A DNA stretch of 64,000 bases from an uncultured Ruminococcus sp. GTDB lineage: Bacteria > Bacillota > Clostridia > Oscillospirales > Acutalibacteraceae. Numbering within the stretch: position 1 is the first letter of the stretch; each line of letters begins with the position of its first letter. Location of the stretch: NCBI GenBank assembly GCA_902801245.1, contig CADCHW010000005.1, forward strand, positions 1-64,000, written 5' to 3'. The notes beneath the pieces are model-generated. The model did not search any database. It worked only from the letters and a program-made list of their open reading frames with translations, and was not told the origin of the DNA. A program made the translations under genes and the position numbers. Positions 45,348-53,300 of the stretch are shown in pieces.

Positions 45348-45463
45348 TTGAGCATATACTCAATAGATAATCAAAACTAACTTTTAGGGTGTTTCCTTTC
45401 TGTATTTTTATTTTATCATTTAAAAATGCGTTTGTCAAGCAGTAGTTGAGCAATTATTCAACT
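45348..45463 (-). promoter_or_regulatory. Promoter with two palindromic operator boxes for the ABC/FtsX operon
   Basis: In minus-strand sense TTGACA (45438-45433), 17 bases, TAAAAT (45415-45410). One dyad, AGTTGAGCAATTATTCAACT (45444-45463), lies just upstream of the -35; a related dyad, TTGAGCATATACTCAA (45348-45363), lies in the leader. The pair suggests cooperative binding or looping by one regulator, probably of TetR or MarR type. This is inference. Confidence 0.65.
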
Positions 45464-45517
45464 TTGTTGCAATGGTATGTTTTAACTAATTTTAAGATGA
45501 TGTTTTTGGTTATATTT

Positions 45518-45568
45518 TCACTTGTTTTATTCACTCTTCGCTTTTTAGATAACAAGTGAAGAGTGAAT
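45518..45568. other. Mutually exclusive stem-loops next to repeat L3
   Basis: TCACTTGTT (45518-45526) is complementary to AACAAGTGA (45551-45559), and ATTCACTCTTC (45529-45539) to GAAGAGTGAAT (45558-45568). The stems interleave, so they are alternative or form a pseudoknot. No gene is close on the plus strand, so the role is unclear. Confidence 0.45.
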
Positions 45569-45588
45569 AGAAGACAAAGTATTGACCT

Positions 45589-45895
45589 TATTTTTCTTCG
45601 ACCGGCAATTCGCTTCGCTGTTGCCTAGTTTAGTTTTTATCGAAAGAAATTATTTTTGGGGTGTGTTTTTTATTTTTGTTTTCTATGATAGTTCGTTTAA
45701 TTTCGCTGAGGGAAATTTATTTTTCTACGCTAATTTGTTTCGTCAGCGAGCAGGGCTCTGCCCCTGCTGGTACAAGACCACTAGGAACATCTACCAATCA
45801 GCTGTCGCCTACGGCTCGGCTTCTTGGGGTGTTCCGTCGCCCGCAAGCTTTGAAAAGCTTGACCAAACTTTATATGATAGCTCTTTCAGGCTTTA
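45589..45895 (+). repeat. Family L repeat, copy L3, with a nested insertion
   Basis: The usual blocks, GGCAATTCGCTTCGCTGTTGCC, TTTCGCTGAGGGAAATT, TTTCGTCAGCGAGCAGGGC and the tail hairpin CAAGCTTTGAAAAGCTTG, are present. About 71 bases (45768-45838) interrupt the CCCCTGC-ACCCCGC junction seen in other copies. The element ends 18 bases from the recQ stop. It makes up the left part of the 662-bp gap upstream of the ABC operon. Confidence 0.75.
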
Positions 45896-45912
45896 AAACA
45901 TAAAAATTACGC

Positions 45913-47748
45913 CTAATTTTCCCCTTTCCCCTCTTCATATTCTTTTATTGCGTCAATGAAAATCTTTCCGTATTTATCAAGTTTAGCTCTGCCGACACCC
46001 GACACATTTGAAAATTCGCCAATGGTTGTAGGCTTTATTCTGCACATATCTTTCAAGCTTGCGTCCGTAAAAACAACGTATGCCGGCACGGAAGCACGAG
46101 CGGCAAGGTCTTTTCGCAGGGTTTTCAGATGTGTAAACAAGCCGTTATCAAATGTTTCGTCCTCAACCCTCTTAGTAGGTTTAGTTTGCTGTTCTTTAAG
46201 AATTTTTGTGGTTATGGTTTCTTTGCCTTTCAGAACAGCAGCCGCACCTTTGCCGAGCTTTAGAACGGGGTACTCGTCCTCGGTCAAAACAAGATATTTC
46301 TGCAAGACAAGAGCGTTAATTATCGAACGTACCTTATTCTCGGAATAATCTTTCATCAAGCCATAGGTTGACAGCTTGTCAAAATTCAGATTCAAAAGAC
46401 GTGAATTTTTACTTCCTCTTAAAATATCGCAAATCATTTTTATTCCGTACGTTTGATTTGTTCTAACCATACATGACATAATTTTTTGTGCATCGACAGT
46501 AATATCCACAGTTTCAAAATTTGAAATACAGTTAGAACATTTTCCGCAGTAGTTTGGAGTTCTTTCACCAAAATATCTAAGCATAAAGGAACGAAGACAA
46601 TCCCTCGTTGTACAGTAAAAAGTCATATATTTAAGACGAACTCTTTCACGTTCTTTCAGAATTTCAATTTCCTCTTCACTAATCTGGGAATTCTCGTCCA
46701 TTTTGCTTATAAGAAACTTTGCTGTGCGAACGTCCAACGGTGCATACATCATAATGCATTCGGCTTCACCGCCGTCACGTCCTGCTCTGCCTGCCTCCTG
46801 ATAATAGCTTTCAAGATTTTTTGGCATATTGTAATGTATAATATACGATACATTTGATTTATCTATACCCATTCCGAATGCGTTGGTTGCAACCATTATA
46901 GATTTTCTGTCAAATACAAAATCATCTTGATTGTTTTTCCTCTCCTCTTCGGATAATCCTGCATGGTAGCGAGTAGCCGTCAAACCGTTTTCGTTCAGAT
47001 AATCACAAATTTTTTCGACATTACTTCTCGTAGAACAATATACTATTCCGCAAAGTGATTGACGTTCTCTAATAAGACTGAGTAATTTTAATTCTTTTGA
47101 ATTGGGAGTTATAACGGAAAAATAAAGATTCGGACGGTCAAAGCCTGTGGTTATGCTGAAAGGGTCATTCAAGCAGAGTCTTTTCGCTATATCCTCTTTG
47201 ACATCTTTTGTGGCTGTAGCCGTAAATGCACCGACAACGGGACGAACAGAAAGAGCATTCACAAAAACTGATATTTTCAAATAACTGGGACGAAAATCCT
47301 GTCCCCAATGCGAAACACAGTGTGCTTCATCAACGGCAACCATTGAAATATCAAGATTTTTACAAATATTAACAAAGCTGTCAATCGCCAATCTTTCCGG
47401 AGCGACATAAATTATTTTATATTTATATTGTGACATCAACTGCAATACTTTATTATACTGCCCAAATGAAAGAGAACTGTTTATAAAAGCAGCCGGAATA
47501 CCGATTTGAATGAGAGCATTAACTTGATCCTGCATAAGAGAAATAAGCGGAGAAACAACAATTGTTATACCCGAAAACATTATTGCCGGAATTTGATAAC
47601 ACATTGACTTTCCTGCACCCGTTGGCATAATGCAAAGAACATCTTTACCGTCACACAAATTATCGATTATTTCCTCTTGACCGTTTCGGAAAGATGTATG
47701 TCCGAAATATTCTTTTAAAACTTGATATTTTTCGCCGGATATATCCAT
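45913..47748 (-). CDS. recQ: ATP-dependent DNA helicase RecQ
   Basis: A 611-residue superfamily 2 helicase that unwinds recombination intermediates 3'-5'. Motif I is CIMPTGAGKSMCYQIP, motif II AVDEAHCVSHWGQDFRP, motif III TATATKDV and motif VI YYQEAGRAGRDG. The RecQ zinc module (CTTRDCLRSFMLRYF, YCGKCSNC) and a winged helix follow, and a C-terminal HRDC domain (DLAARASVPAYVVFTDASL) closes the protein. ATG 47748 has AAAGG at good spacing, so the TTG at 47757 is not used. Confidence 0.94.
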   Translation of the reverse strand: MDISGEKYQVLKEYFGHTSFRNGQEEIIDNLCDGKDVLCIMPTGAGKSMCYQIPAIMFSGITIVVSPLISLMQDQVNALIQIGIPAAFINSSLSFGQYNKVLQLMSQYKYKIIYVAPERLAIDSFVNICKNLDISMVAVDEAHCVSHWGQDFRPSYLKISVFVNALSVRPVVGAFTATATKDVKEDIAKRLCLNDPFSITTGFDRPNLYFSVITPNSKELKLLSLIRERQSLCGIVYCSTRSNVEKICDYLNENGLTATRYHAGLSEEERKNNQDDFVFDRKSIMVATNAFGMGIDKSNVSYIIHYNMPKNLESYYQEAGRAGRDGGEAECIMMYAPLDVRTAKFLISKMDENSQISEEEIEILKERERVRLKYMTFYCTTRDCLRSFMLRYFGERTPNYCGKCSNCISNFETVDITVDAQKIMSCMVRTNQTYGIKMICDILRGSKNSRLLNLNFDKLSTYGLMKDYSENKVRSIINALVLQKYLVLTEDEYPVLKLGKGAAAVLKGKETITTKILKEQQTKPTKRVEDETFDNGLFTHLKTLRKDLAARASVPAYVVFTDASLKDMCRIKPTTIGEFSNVSGVGRAKLDKYGKIFIDAIKEYEEGKGEN

Positions 47749-47856
47749 AATATTCAACCTTTCAAATAATAAATTTATGACATAAAATAAATTTTTAAAT
47801 TACACAAAACCACAATTACGCATTATAATCATTTATAATAAATTTAAATAATACTA

Positions 47857-47885
47857 TTGACATTCGAGCTGTATTTATATATAAT
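47857..47885 (+). promoter_or_regulatory. Consensus promoter of deoD-cdd
   Basis: TTGACA (47857-47862), 17 bases, TATAAT (47880-47885): a perfect sigma-A consensus, 35 bases before the deoD ATG, with CGGAGG as ribosome site. Confidence 0.88.
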
Positions 47886-47920
47886 TTATACAACAGATTA
47901 ATGAACGGAGGTTTTTTATT

Positions 47921-48637
47921 ATGAGTGTACCAACTCCACATATTTCGGCAAAATCAGGTGATTTTGCAAAAACTGTCCTTATGCCCGGAGATCCTCTCAG
48001 AGCAAAGCTTATTGCTGAGAAATATCTTGATGAAGCTGTGCTTGTGAACGAAGTAAGAGGAATGCTGGGCTATACCGGAAAATACAAAGGTGTACCTGTT
48101 TCCGTAATGGCAAGCGGAATGGGTATGCCGTCAATAGGAATTTATTCCTATGAGCTGTTTAATTTTTATGATGTCGATAATATCATAAGAATAGGCTCGG
48201 CAGGAGCTTTGTCACCCGACCTTGATTTGTATGATATTGTTGTCGCAATGGGAACTTGCACAAACTCCAATTTTGCATCTCAGTACGGTCTAAACGGAAC
48301 ATATGCCCCTATTGCAAGCTTTACGCTTTTGAGTGCTTTTGTTGACACGTGCAAAAAGCTTGACATAGTACCTCACGTTGGTAATATTTTGACATCGGAC
48401 GCTTTCTATTCTGCCGACAGCACTTGTAACGAAAAATGGCAGTCAATGGGAGTTCTTGCCGTTGAAATGGAGGCAGCCGCTCTTTATATGAATGCTGCAA
48501 AAGCTAAGAAAAATGCTCTTGCTGTTTGTACGATTTCAGATTGTCCGTTTAAGGGAACGGAAACCACAGCCGAGGAACGTCAAAATTCTTTTGATGAAAT
48601 GATGACTGCCGCTCTCGAAACGGCGATTTCACTGTGA
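47921..48637 (+). CDS. deoD: Purine-nucleoside phosphorylase DeoD type
   Basis: A 238-residue hexameric-type purine nucleoside phosphorylase, which releases free bases from purine (deoxy)ribonucleosides. Visible are the N-terminal VPTPHISAKSGDFAKTVLMP, GDPLRAKLIAE, the phosphate-site region SGMGMPSIGIYSYEL, IGSAGAL, and the catalytic VEMEAAALYM and ISDCPF (Asp in the base pocket). cdd follows nine bases after the stop, giving a nucleoside-salvage operon. Confidence 0.96.
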   Translation: MSVPTPHISAKSGDFAKTVLMPGDPLRAKLIAEKYLDEAVLVNEVRGMLGYTGKYKGVPVSVMASGMGMPSIGIYSYELFNFYDVDNIIRIGSAGALSPDLDLYDIVVAMGTCTNSNFASQYGLNGTYAPIASFTLLSAFVDTCKKLDIVPHVGNILTSDAFYSADSTCNEKWQSMGVLAVEMEAAALYMNAAKAKKNALAVCTISDCPFKGTETTAEERQNSFDEMMTAALETAISL

Positions 48638-48646
48638 GGTGCGGCA

Positions 48647-49042
48647 ATGACTGATTACGATTTGATTGAGCTTGCGAAACAAGCTTCGGAAAACAGCTAT
48701 TCCCCCTACTCCAAATTCAAAGTCGGTGCGGCTCTTCTCTGCAGGGACGGAACTGTGTTTTTAGGCTGCAATGTAGAAAACGTTTCATTTGGTGCAACTA
48801 ACTGTGCCGAGAGAACAGCGATTTTTTCCGCAATTATAAACGGTCACAGAGAGTTTTCAAAAATTGCGGTTGTGGGTATGTCCGACGGAAAAATCAAAGA
48901 CTTCACACCGCCCTGCGGAATATGCCGACAGGTTTTGAAAGAATTTTGCGGCAGTGATTTCAGTATTATTTTATTTGACGGTAAAAACACAAAAACACTT
49001 ACAATGGACGAAATTACACCTAATTGGTTTTCCGAATTTTAG
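48647..49042 (+). CDS. cdd: Cytidine deaminase
   Basis: A 131-residue tetrameric-type cytidine deaminase that converts (deoxy)cytidine to (deoxy)uridine. It has NSYSPYSKFKVGAALL, the zinc/catalytic NCAERTAIF (Cys and Glu) and the PPCGICRQVLKEF cysteine pair. It is cotranscribed with deoD and ends at an intrinsic terminator. Confidence 0.96.
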   Translation: MTDYDLIELAKQASENSYSPYSKFKVGAALLCRDGTVFLGCNVENVSFGATNCAERTAIFSAIINGHREFSKIAVVGMSDGKIKDFTPPCGICRQVLKEFCGSDFSIILFDGKNTKTLTMDEITPNWFSEF

Positions 49043-49061
49043 AATATTCAAATAAACAAGT

Positions 49062-49090
49062 AACTCCTATGATTATACATAGGAGTTTTT
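49062..49090 (+). terminator. Terminator of deoD-cdd
   Basis: AACTCCTATG, loop ATTATA, CATAGGAGTT, then TTTTT, twenty bases after the cdd stop. Confidence 0.92.
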
Positions 49091-49126
49091 TATATTATAC
49101 TCGCAAGCATTAAGATTTACCACTTT

Positions 49127-49326
49127 TCTTTCTTCGACCGGCAATTCGCTACGCTGTTGCCTGTTTTTGTTTGGGTGGAGAATTTTTGTTTTTTTATTGT
49201 TTTTCTTTGATAGTTTATCTCATTTCGCTGAGGGTAATTTATTTTTCTACAATAATTTGTTCCGTCAGCGAGCAGGGCTCTGCCCCTGCACCCCGCAAGC
49301 TTTAAAAAGCTTGACCAAACGTAATG
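49127..49326 (+). repeat. Family L repeat, copy L4, overlapping a coding end
   Basis: Blocks present are GGCAATTCGCTACGCTGTTGCC, TTTCGCTGAGGGTAATT, CCGTCAGCGAGCAGGGC-TCT-GCCCCTGC, and the tail hairpin CAAGCTTTAAAAAGCTTG. The last 25 bases overlap the 3' end of the minus-strand gene at 49302, whose TAA stop falls in the loop of the tail hairpin. Confidence 0.75.
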
Positions 49327-50906
49327 CCGTCACCTGCATTAGGATTATTAACCGAATAGAAAAAATCACCCATAAACGCAATAATTAAAATCATACATAT
49401 TGTACGTTTGGTTTTTCGGTCAAGTTTATTATACAGATTATCGAGAACAGGTGCGATAAAATAAGTTGTAATCACTCCTGCCAACCCGAATACAAGCAGA
49501 CCTTCAAGGCAGATTCTTCCGTGAAGATTACAAAAGTACCCTGTATAATCCCACCATTTACTGTGAAAAAACGTTTCCAAAATCCATGCCGTAGTGTACT
49601 CGATAGCTCCGCAAACAACAAATGCACCGCCGAACATAAGAGCAGGATTTTTTCTCAAAGGCTTCAAAAACAATATAATCACAAGTCCGCCAAGACCGTA
49701 AATCGGAAGCCACGGACCGAACATAGTTCCTCGATTGATGAACTTTCCCTCGTTCAGAAGATAAAAGAAAACTTCCCATACCCAACCTATAATTGAAAAT
49801 GTAAAGAAAAACATAACACAGTTTTCAAGAGAATAATTTCTGTTGTAATCTGCGATAAGCCAACGGCGGATTTCCAGATATGAAGTCGGGCAGTTCACAT
49901 CGGGGTAGCTGTTGAGAGCTGCGGTGTTATCAAAAAGAAGATTATCATACAAAAGCTCACTGTTTTCAATCACATCTCTTTTTTTGCTGCGAAGTCTTGC
50001 GTAAATCTCCGCATAGATACACTCTTTATAAGGGTCAAGGAAAAACAGAGTTACCAAGTGCATTGTTGCACCGTCAAGAAGCAGCCACGGAACAAGGCTT
50101 AATTCAATTTTGAAAGTATTAAATTTTTCTTCCTGCATAATCTCCTTTGACATCTTAAAAGCCTGCTTATAGTTGATGTGTGGATTCTCCGCAAGAATAT
50201 ACGGTATCATAAGATATTCGTAATGCTTGTATAAACCGCCGATAATAGTCATATTCCATAGTGTCTGCCACACGGAACGAATAAGCATTACAACCGCAAC
50301 ATTTCTTGCAGCACCTGTGCGGAAAACGAAAATCAATCTGTCGATTCCCGTATCTTTATATTGCCGCTGCTCAAGAAAATATCGGCACTTTCCCACCATA
50401 ACAATATTCCTAATGAAAATCATAATAAGTATCGAAAGAAACACCATAATAAATATTGAAATAGATTCCGATATTCGTCCGCTGAAAAGAATTTTATTTA
50501 TACCATTCAGAATACCGAAGCCTATAGAGCCTGTACCAGTTATCTCATTCACTATAACGGAAAAATAACCCTTTGTGTATTTTTCTGCTGTATTTTTTGC
50601 ATTAATTTCGACGTCAAAAATATGCTGACCCTCAAGAAATTCTTCAAGAATTATAGCATTGGTTTTATGATGAGTTTCAAGCATAAGAGAAATATTTGAA
50701 TTTTGATATATGTTATCCACCAAAGTATAGTTATAGCCTGCACTGATTAATATTGCTACAATAAAAACAACTACAACGTTCATAAAGTAACCCGAACGCA
50801 TATTTTGCAATGCAGCAACATTTATATCTTTGAATACAGGAAATAATTCTTTTGCATTTGCTGTTATGCCTTTTGCATTCACTTTTATATCTTCTATTAA
50901 CTGCAT
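49302..50906 (-). CDS. DUF975-like / PF06541-like fused membrane protein
   Basis: A 534-residue integral membrane protein. The N-terminal two thirds resemble DUF975: helices, then LIPYILAENPHINYKQAF-type sequence (here MIPYILAENPHINYKQAF), KMSKEIMQEEKF and LDPYKECIYAEIYARLR. The C-terminal part matches the putative ABC transporter type IV family PF06541, with FGPWLPIYGLGGLVIILFL, CGAIEYTTAWILE, WWDYTGYFCNLHGRICL. Usually these are separate proteins, so this looks like a fusion. The last seven residues (ITFGQAF) come from repeat L4. AAGGAG precedes the ATG. Function unknown. Confidence 0.8.
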   Translation of the reverse strand: MQLIEDIKVNAKGITANAKELFPVFKDINVAALQNMRSGYFMNVVVVFIVAILISAGYNYTLVDNIYQNSNISLMLETHHKTNAIILEEFLEGQHIFDVEINAKNTAEKYTKGYFSVIVNEITGTGSIGFGILNGINKILFSGRISESISIFIMVFLSILIMIFIRNIVMVGKCRYFLEQRQYKDTGIDRLIFVFRTGAARNVAVVMLIRSVWQTLWNMTIIGGLYKHYEYLMIPYILAENPHINYKQAFKMSKEIMQEEKFNTFKIELSLVPWLLLDGATMHLVTLFFLDPYKECIYAEIYARLRSKKRDVIENSELLYDNLLFDNTAALNSYPDVNCPTSYLEIRRWLIADYNRNYSLENCVMFFFTFSIIGWVWEVFFYLLNEGKFINRGTMFGPWLPIYGLGGLVIILFLKPLRKNPALMFGGAFVVCGAIEYTTAWILETFFHSKWWDYTGYFCNLHGRICLEGLLVFGLAGVITTYFIAPVLDNLYNKLDRKTKRTICMILIIAFMGDFFYSVNNPNAGDGITFGQAF

Positions 50907-51025
50907 ATAACGCTCCTTTGCAGATTTGTCGTATTTTGTAAAATAACAATCAAATTTATTTTACCATAAAATTTGCTTTTATTCAATAGCTTAACAAAAT
51001 TTTTGTCGGCAATGTCGACGGAAAA

Positions 51026-51098
51026 TACATGAAGACAGTTTATCTTATCCATAACTTTTATTACCCGACCGAGCGTTTGTTCGGTGAGGTAGTTTTTA
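51026..51098 (-). repeat. Family S repeat, copy S4
   Basis: TACATGAAGACAG, AT-rich middle, ATTACCCGACC (ending 51070), then a CGAGCGTTTGTTCG stem in place of the GCGGAC palindrome, and AGTTTTTAACCGACTTTATT just beyond (51091-51110), which has a counterpart beside S2. It lies in the 301-bp gap between the zinc-operon end and the DUF975 protein gene. Confidence 0.6.
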
Positions 51099-51154
51099 AC
51101 CGACTTTATTGAATACAATAACAATCATTTGCTGCTCGATTTTTATAAAAAACA

Positions 51155-51192
51155 AATAACCCTTTAGAACTTTTGATGAACTAAAGGGTATT
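51155..51192 (-). terminator. Terminator of the zinc-uptake operon
   Basis: In minus-strand sense AATACCCTTTAG pairs with CTAAAGGGTTATT across 13 bases, then a T-rich run (TTTGTTTTTTAT). It begins 16 bases after the lipoprotein stop. Confidence 0.87.
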
Positions 51193-51207
51193 AAAATTCA
51201 TTTTTAA

Positions 51208-51738
51208 TTATACAATACTTGCGTCACGCAGGGTACTGTAACGGAACTGTCCCTCATTATAAGTATCAAACACACCTACTACGGAAATTATATCGCCCTC
51301 ATTCGGGTATTTTGAATCATCTGTTAAAATAAATTCTATACCCTGTGCACAACAAGCCGTTGCGTCTTGTATTATACAGGCATAATAATCATTTCCCGTA
51401 GTATCATCGTGGGTAGATGTGAAAATGCCTGTCATCTTCACTGTCTTTCCGATATAGTCATCGGGCATTGACATCATATTGTATACTTCCGAATAAACCA
51501 TAGTACTTGAAAGTACGGTTAAATCAACATCTATCCCCTCTGCTGCGGTGCTTGTTTCATTTTTGGAAACAGTGTTGCTGCCGCTTTGAGAAGCTTCACT
51601 CTGCACTGCCGCCGATTGAAGAATGTCATCAACCGTAGTTTGACTGTTGGGAACTCGGTTTCCCGATTCCGCACTTCCGCAGCCTGCAAACACAAATAAT
51701 ATTAAACTTAAAATAACTGCTGTGATTAACTTTTTCAT
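51208..51738 (-). CDS. OB-fold-like lipoprotein of the zinc operon
   Basis: A 176-residue lipoprotein: lipobox FAGC at residues 16-19, a Ser/Gln/Asn-rich linker, and a C-terminal domain with MPDDYIGKTVKMTGIF, YYACIIQDATACCAQGIEFI and EGDIISVVGVF that looks like an OB fold. The Cys-Cys pair may bind zinc, recalling YcgQ/TIGR03943-type proteins. It starts at ATG 51738 with GGGAGGAG upstream and overlaps the znuB stop (ATGA). Its place at the end of a zinc ABC operon suggests a role in metal handling; the exact role is unknown. Confidence 0.8.
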   Translation of the reverse strand: MKKLITAVILSLILFVFAGCGSAESGNRVPNSQTTVDDILQSAAVQSEASQSGSNTVSKNETSTAAEGIDVDLTVLSSTMVYSEVYNMMSMPDDYIGKTVKMTGIFTSTHDDTTGNDYYACIIQDATACCAQGIEFILTDDSKYPNEGDIISVVGVFDTYNEGQFRYSTLRDASIV

Positions 51739-52580
51739 TTCCGAACTCCTCCCGTAAACATTCCTATTACACAACAAACTCCAAATATCAGCATATCAAC
51801 CGCAACAATGGTTGAACCAACGGGAGTTCCCATTAATATTGAAACTATTATTCCCACAAAGGCACACACCACCGACAGCAACGCCGAGCTTATTGTCACA
51901 GCTTTAAAGCTTCGGAAAATTCTCATTGCCGACAGAGCGGGAAATATAATTAATGCCGATATAAGAAGCGAGCCTACAAGATTCATTGCAAGTACGATAA
52001 TCACGGCTATTATTGCCGCAAGCAGGAAATTGTATCTTTCGGACTTTGTGCCGACTGCTTTTGAAAAATCTTCATCAAACGTTACAGCAAATATTTTATT
52101 GTAAAACAGAACAAAAATAATCACAACGGCAATTGACAATATAATACACAGCCATACCTCACGGGAAGTCAGCGTTAAAATTGATGTAGAACCAAAAAGC
52201 GTACTGCATACATCGCCCGATAAATTAGAAGATGTTGAGAATAAATTCATCAACAGATAACCGAAAGCCAATGCACCTACGGAAATCATAGCTATTGCCG
52301 CATCACCTTTGATTTTAGCTTTTCTGCCGCCGCTGAGTAACAATATTGCACTTATAATCGTGACAGGCAAAACAATAATCATTTTGTTTGTGAAATTAAG
52401 CACACTTGCAATTGCCATTGCTCCGAATGCAACGTGAGAAAGTCCGTCACCTATAAAGGAGAACCTTTTGAGTACCAACGTAACTCCGAGGAGAGATGAA
52501 CAAAGTGCTATCAAAATTCCTACAATCAGAGCATACCTTACAAACGGATACTGCAAATACATTACCAATTTATCAATCAC
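51735..52580 (-). CDS. znuB: Zinc/manganese ABC transporter permease
   Basis: A 281-residue polytopic permease of the ZnuB/MntB family with eight or nine hydrophobic spans. Family segments are YPFVRYALIVGILIALCSSL, VLKRFSFIGDGLSHVAFGAM, GDAAIAMISVGALAFGYLL and FDEDFSKAVG. The gene overlaps both neighbours (ATGA at each end), so it is tightly coupled to znuC and the lipoprotein gene. Confidence 0.93.
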   Translation of the reverse strand: MIDKLVMYLQYPFVRYALIVGILIALCSSLLGVTLVLKRFSFIGDGLSHVAFGAMAIASVLNFTNKMIIVLPVTIISAILLLSGGRKAKIKGDAAIAMISVGALAFGYLLMNLFSTSSNLSGDVCSTLFGSTSILTLTSREVWLCIILSIAVVIIFVLFYNKIFAVTFDEDFSKAVGTKSERYNFLLAAIIAVIIVLAMNLVGSLLISALIIFPALSAMRIFRSFKAVTISSALLSVVCAFVGIIVSILMGTPVGSTIVAVDMLIFGVCCVIGMFTGGVRK

Positions 52581-53287
52581 TCCGAAACACCTCCCTCCGA
52601 AGCCAAAAAGAACTTTCCGGCATCACTGCTCAGATATTCCTCTCTCGTTCCGAAAAAGACATTGCTGCCGATATGCAAAATGTGACTTGCATATTTTATT
52701 GCCGCCGAAATATCGTGGGATATCATTATGATTGTAATTCCGTCATTGTTAAGGTCTTTTATTAAATTGTACATATCCGCCGTGACTTTCGGGTCAAGAC
52801 CCGATACAGGTTCATCAAGGAGCAATAATTTCCTTGTCGCACAAAGTGCCCTTGCAAGCAGAACACGCTGCTGCTGACCGCCCGACAGTTCACGGTAACA
52901 ATGCTTTGACAGATTTAATATACCCAATCTTTCCATATTTTCACGGGCAAGCTTTTTCTCTTCCTTGTTATAAAAAGGTCTTAGACCGCAGCGAGCCTGA
53001 AATCCCGAAACAACAATTTCACTCACAGATGCAGGAAAATCCCTTTGTATAACGGTTTGCTGAGGAAGATAACCTATTTCATTCGGGAGAAGACCGTCAC
53101 CCTTGACGATTTTCCCTTTTATAGGGTCTTGCAAATTCAAGAGTGTTTTCATAAGTGTACTTTTACCCGAACCGTTTTCGCCGACAATACAGAGATAATC
53201 ACCCTTGTTTACGGTGAAATTCAGATTTTCAAGAATAACGTTTGAATCGTAACCGAGAGATACATTTTGAATATCAAGCAGTGACAT
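52577..53287 (-). CDS. znuC: Zinc/manganese ABC transporter ATP-binding protein
   Basis: A 236-residue ATPase. Walker A is CIVGENGSGKSTLMKTL, followed by GYLPQQTVIQRDFPASV (Q-loop, typical of metal ABC ATPases), signature RELSGGQQQRVLLARAL and Walker B LLLLDEPVSGLD. It lies between znuA and znuB in the usual order. Confidence 0.94.
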   Translation of the reverse strand: MSLLDIQNVSLGYDSNVILENLNFTVNKGDYLCIVGENGSGKSTLMKTLLNLQDPIKGKIVKGDGLLPNEIGYLPQQTVIQRDFPASVSEIVVSGFQARCGLRPFYNKEEKKLARENMERLGILNLSKHCYRELSGGQQQRVLLARALCATRKLLLLDEPVSGLDPKVTADMYNLIKDLNNDGITIIMISHDISAAIKYASHILHIGSNVFFGTREEYLSSDAGKFFLASEGGVSE

Positions 53288-53300
53288 ACAGTACCTCCAG

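Noticed and set aside
49167..49388. Open frames inside L3 and L4 with the shared peptide FAEGNLFFY-NLFRQRAGLCPC
   Set aside because: The shared peptide follows from conserved DNA of the repeat. Frames differ in length and ends between copies, lack ribosome sites, and conservation in the stems is at pairing level rather than codon level.
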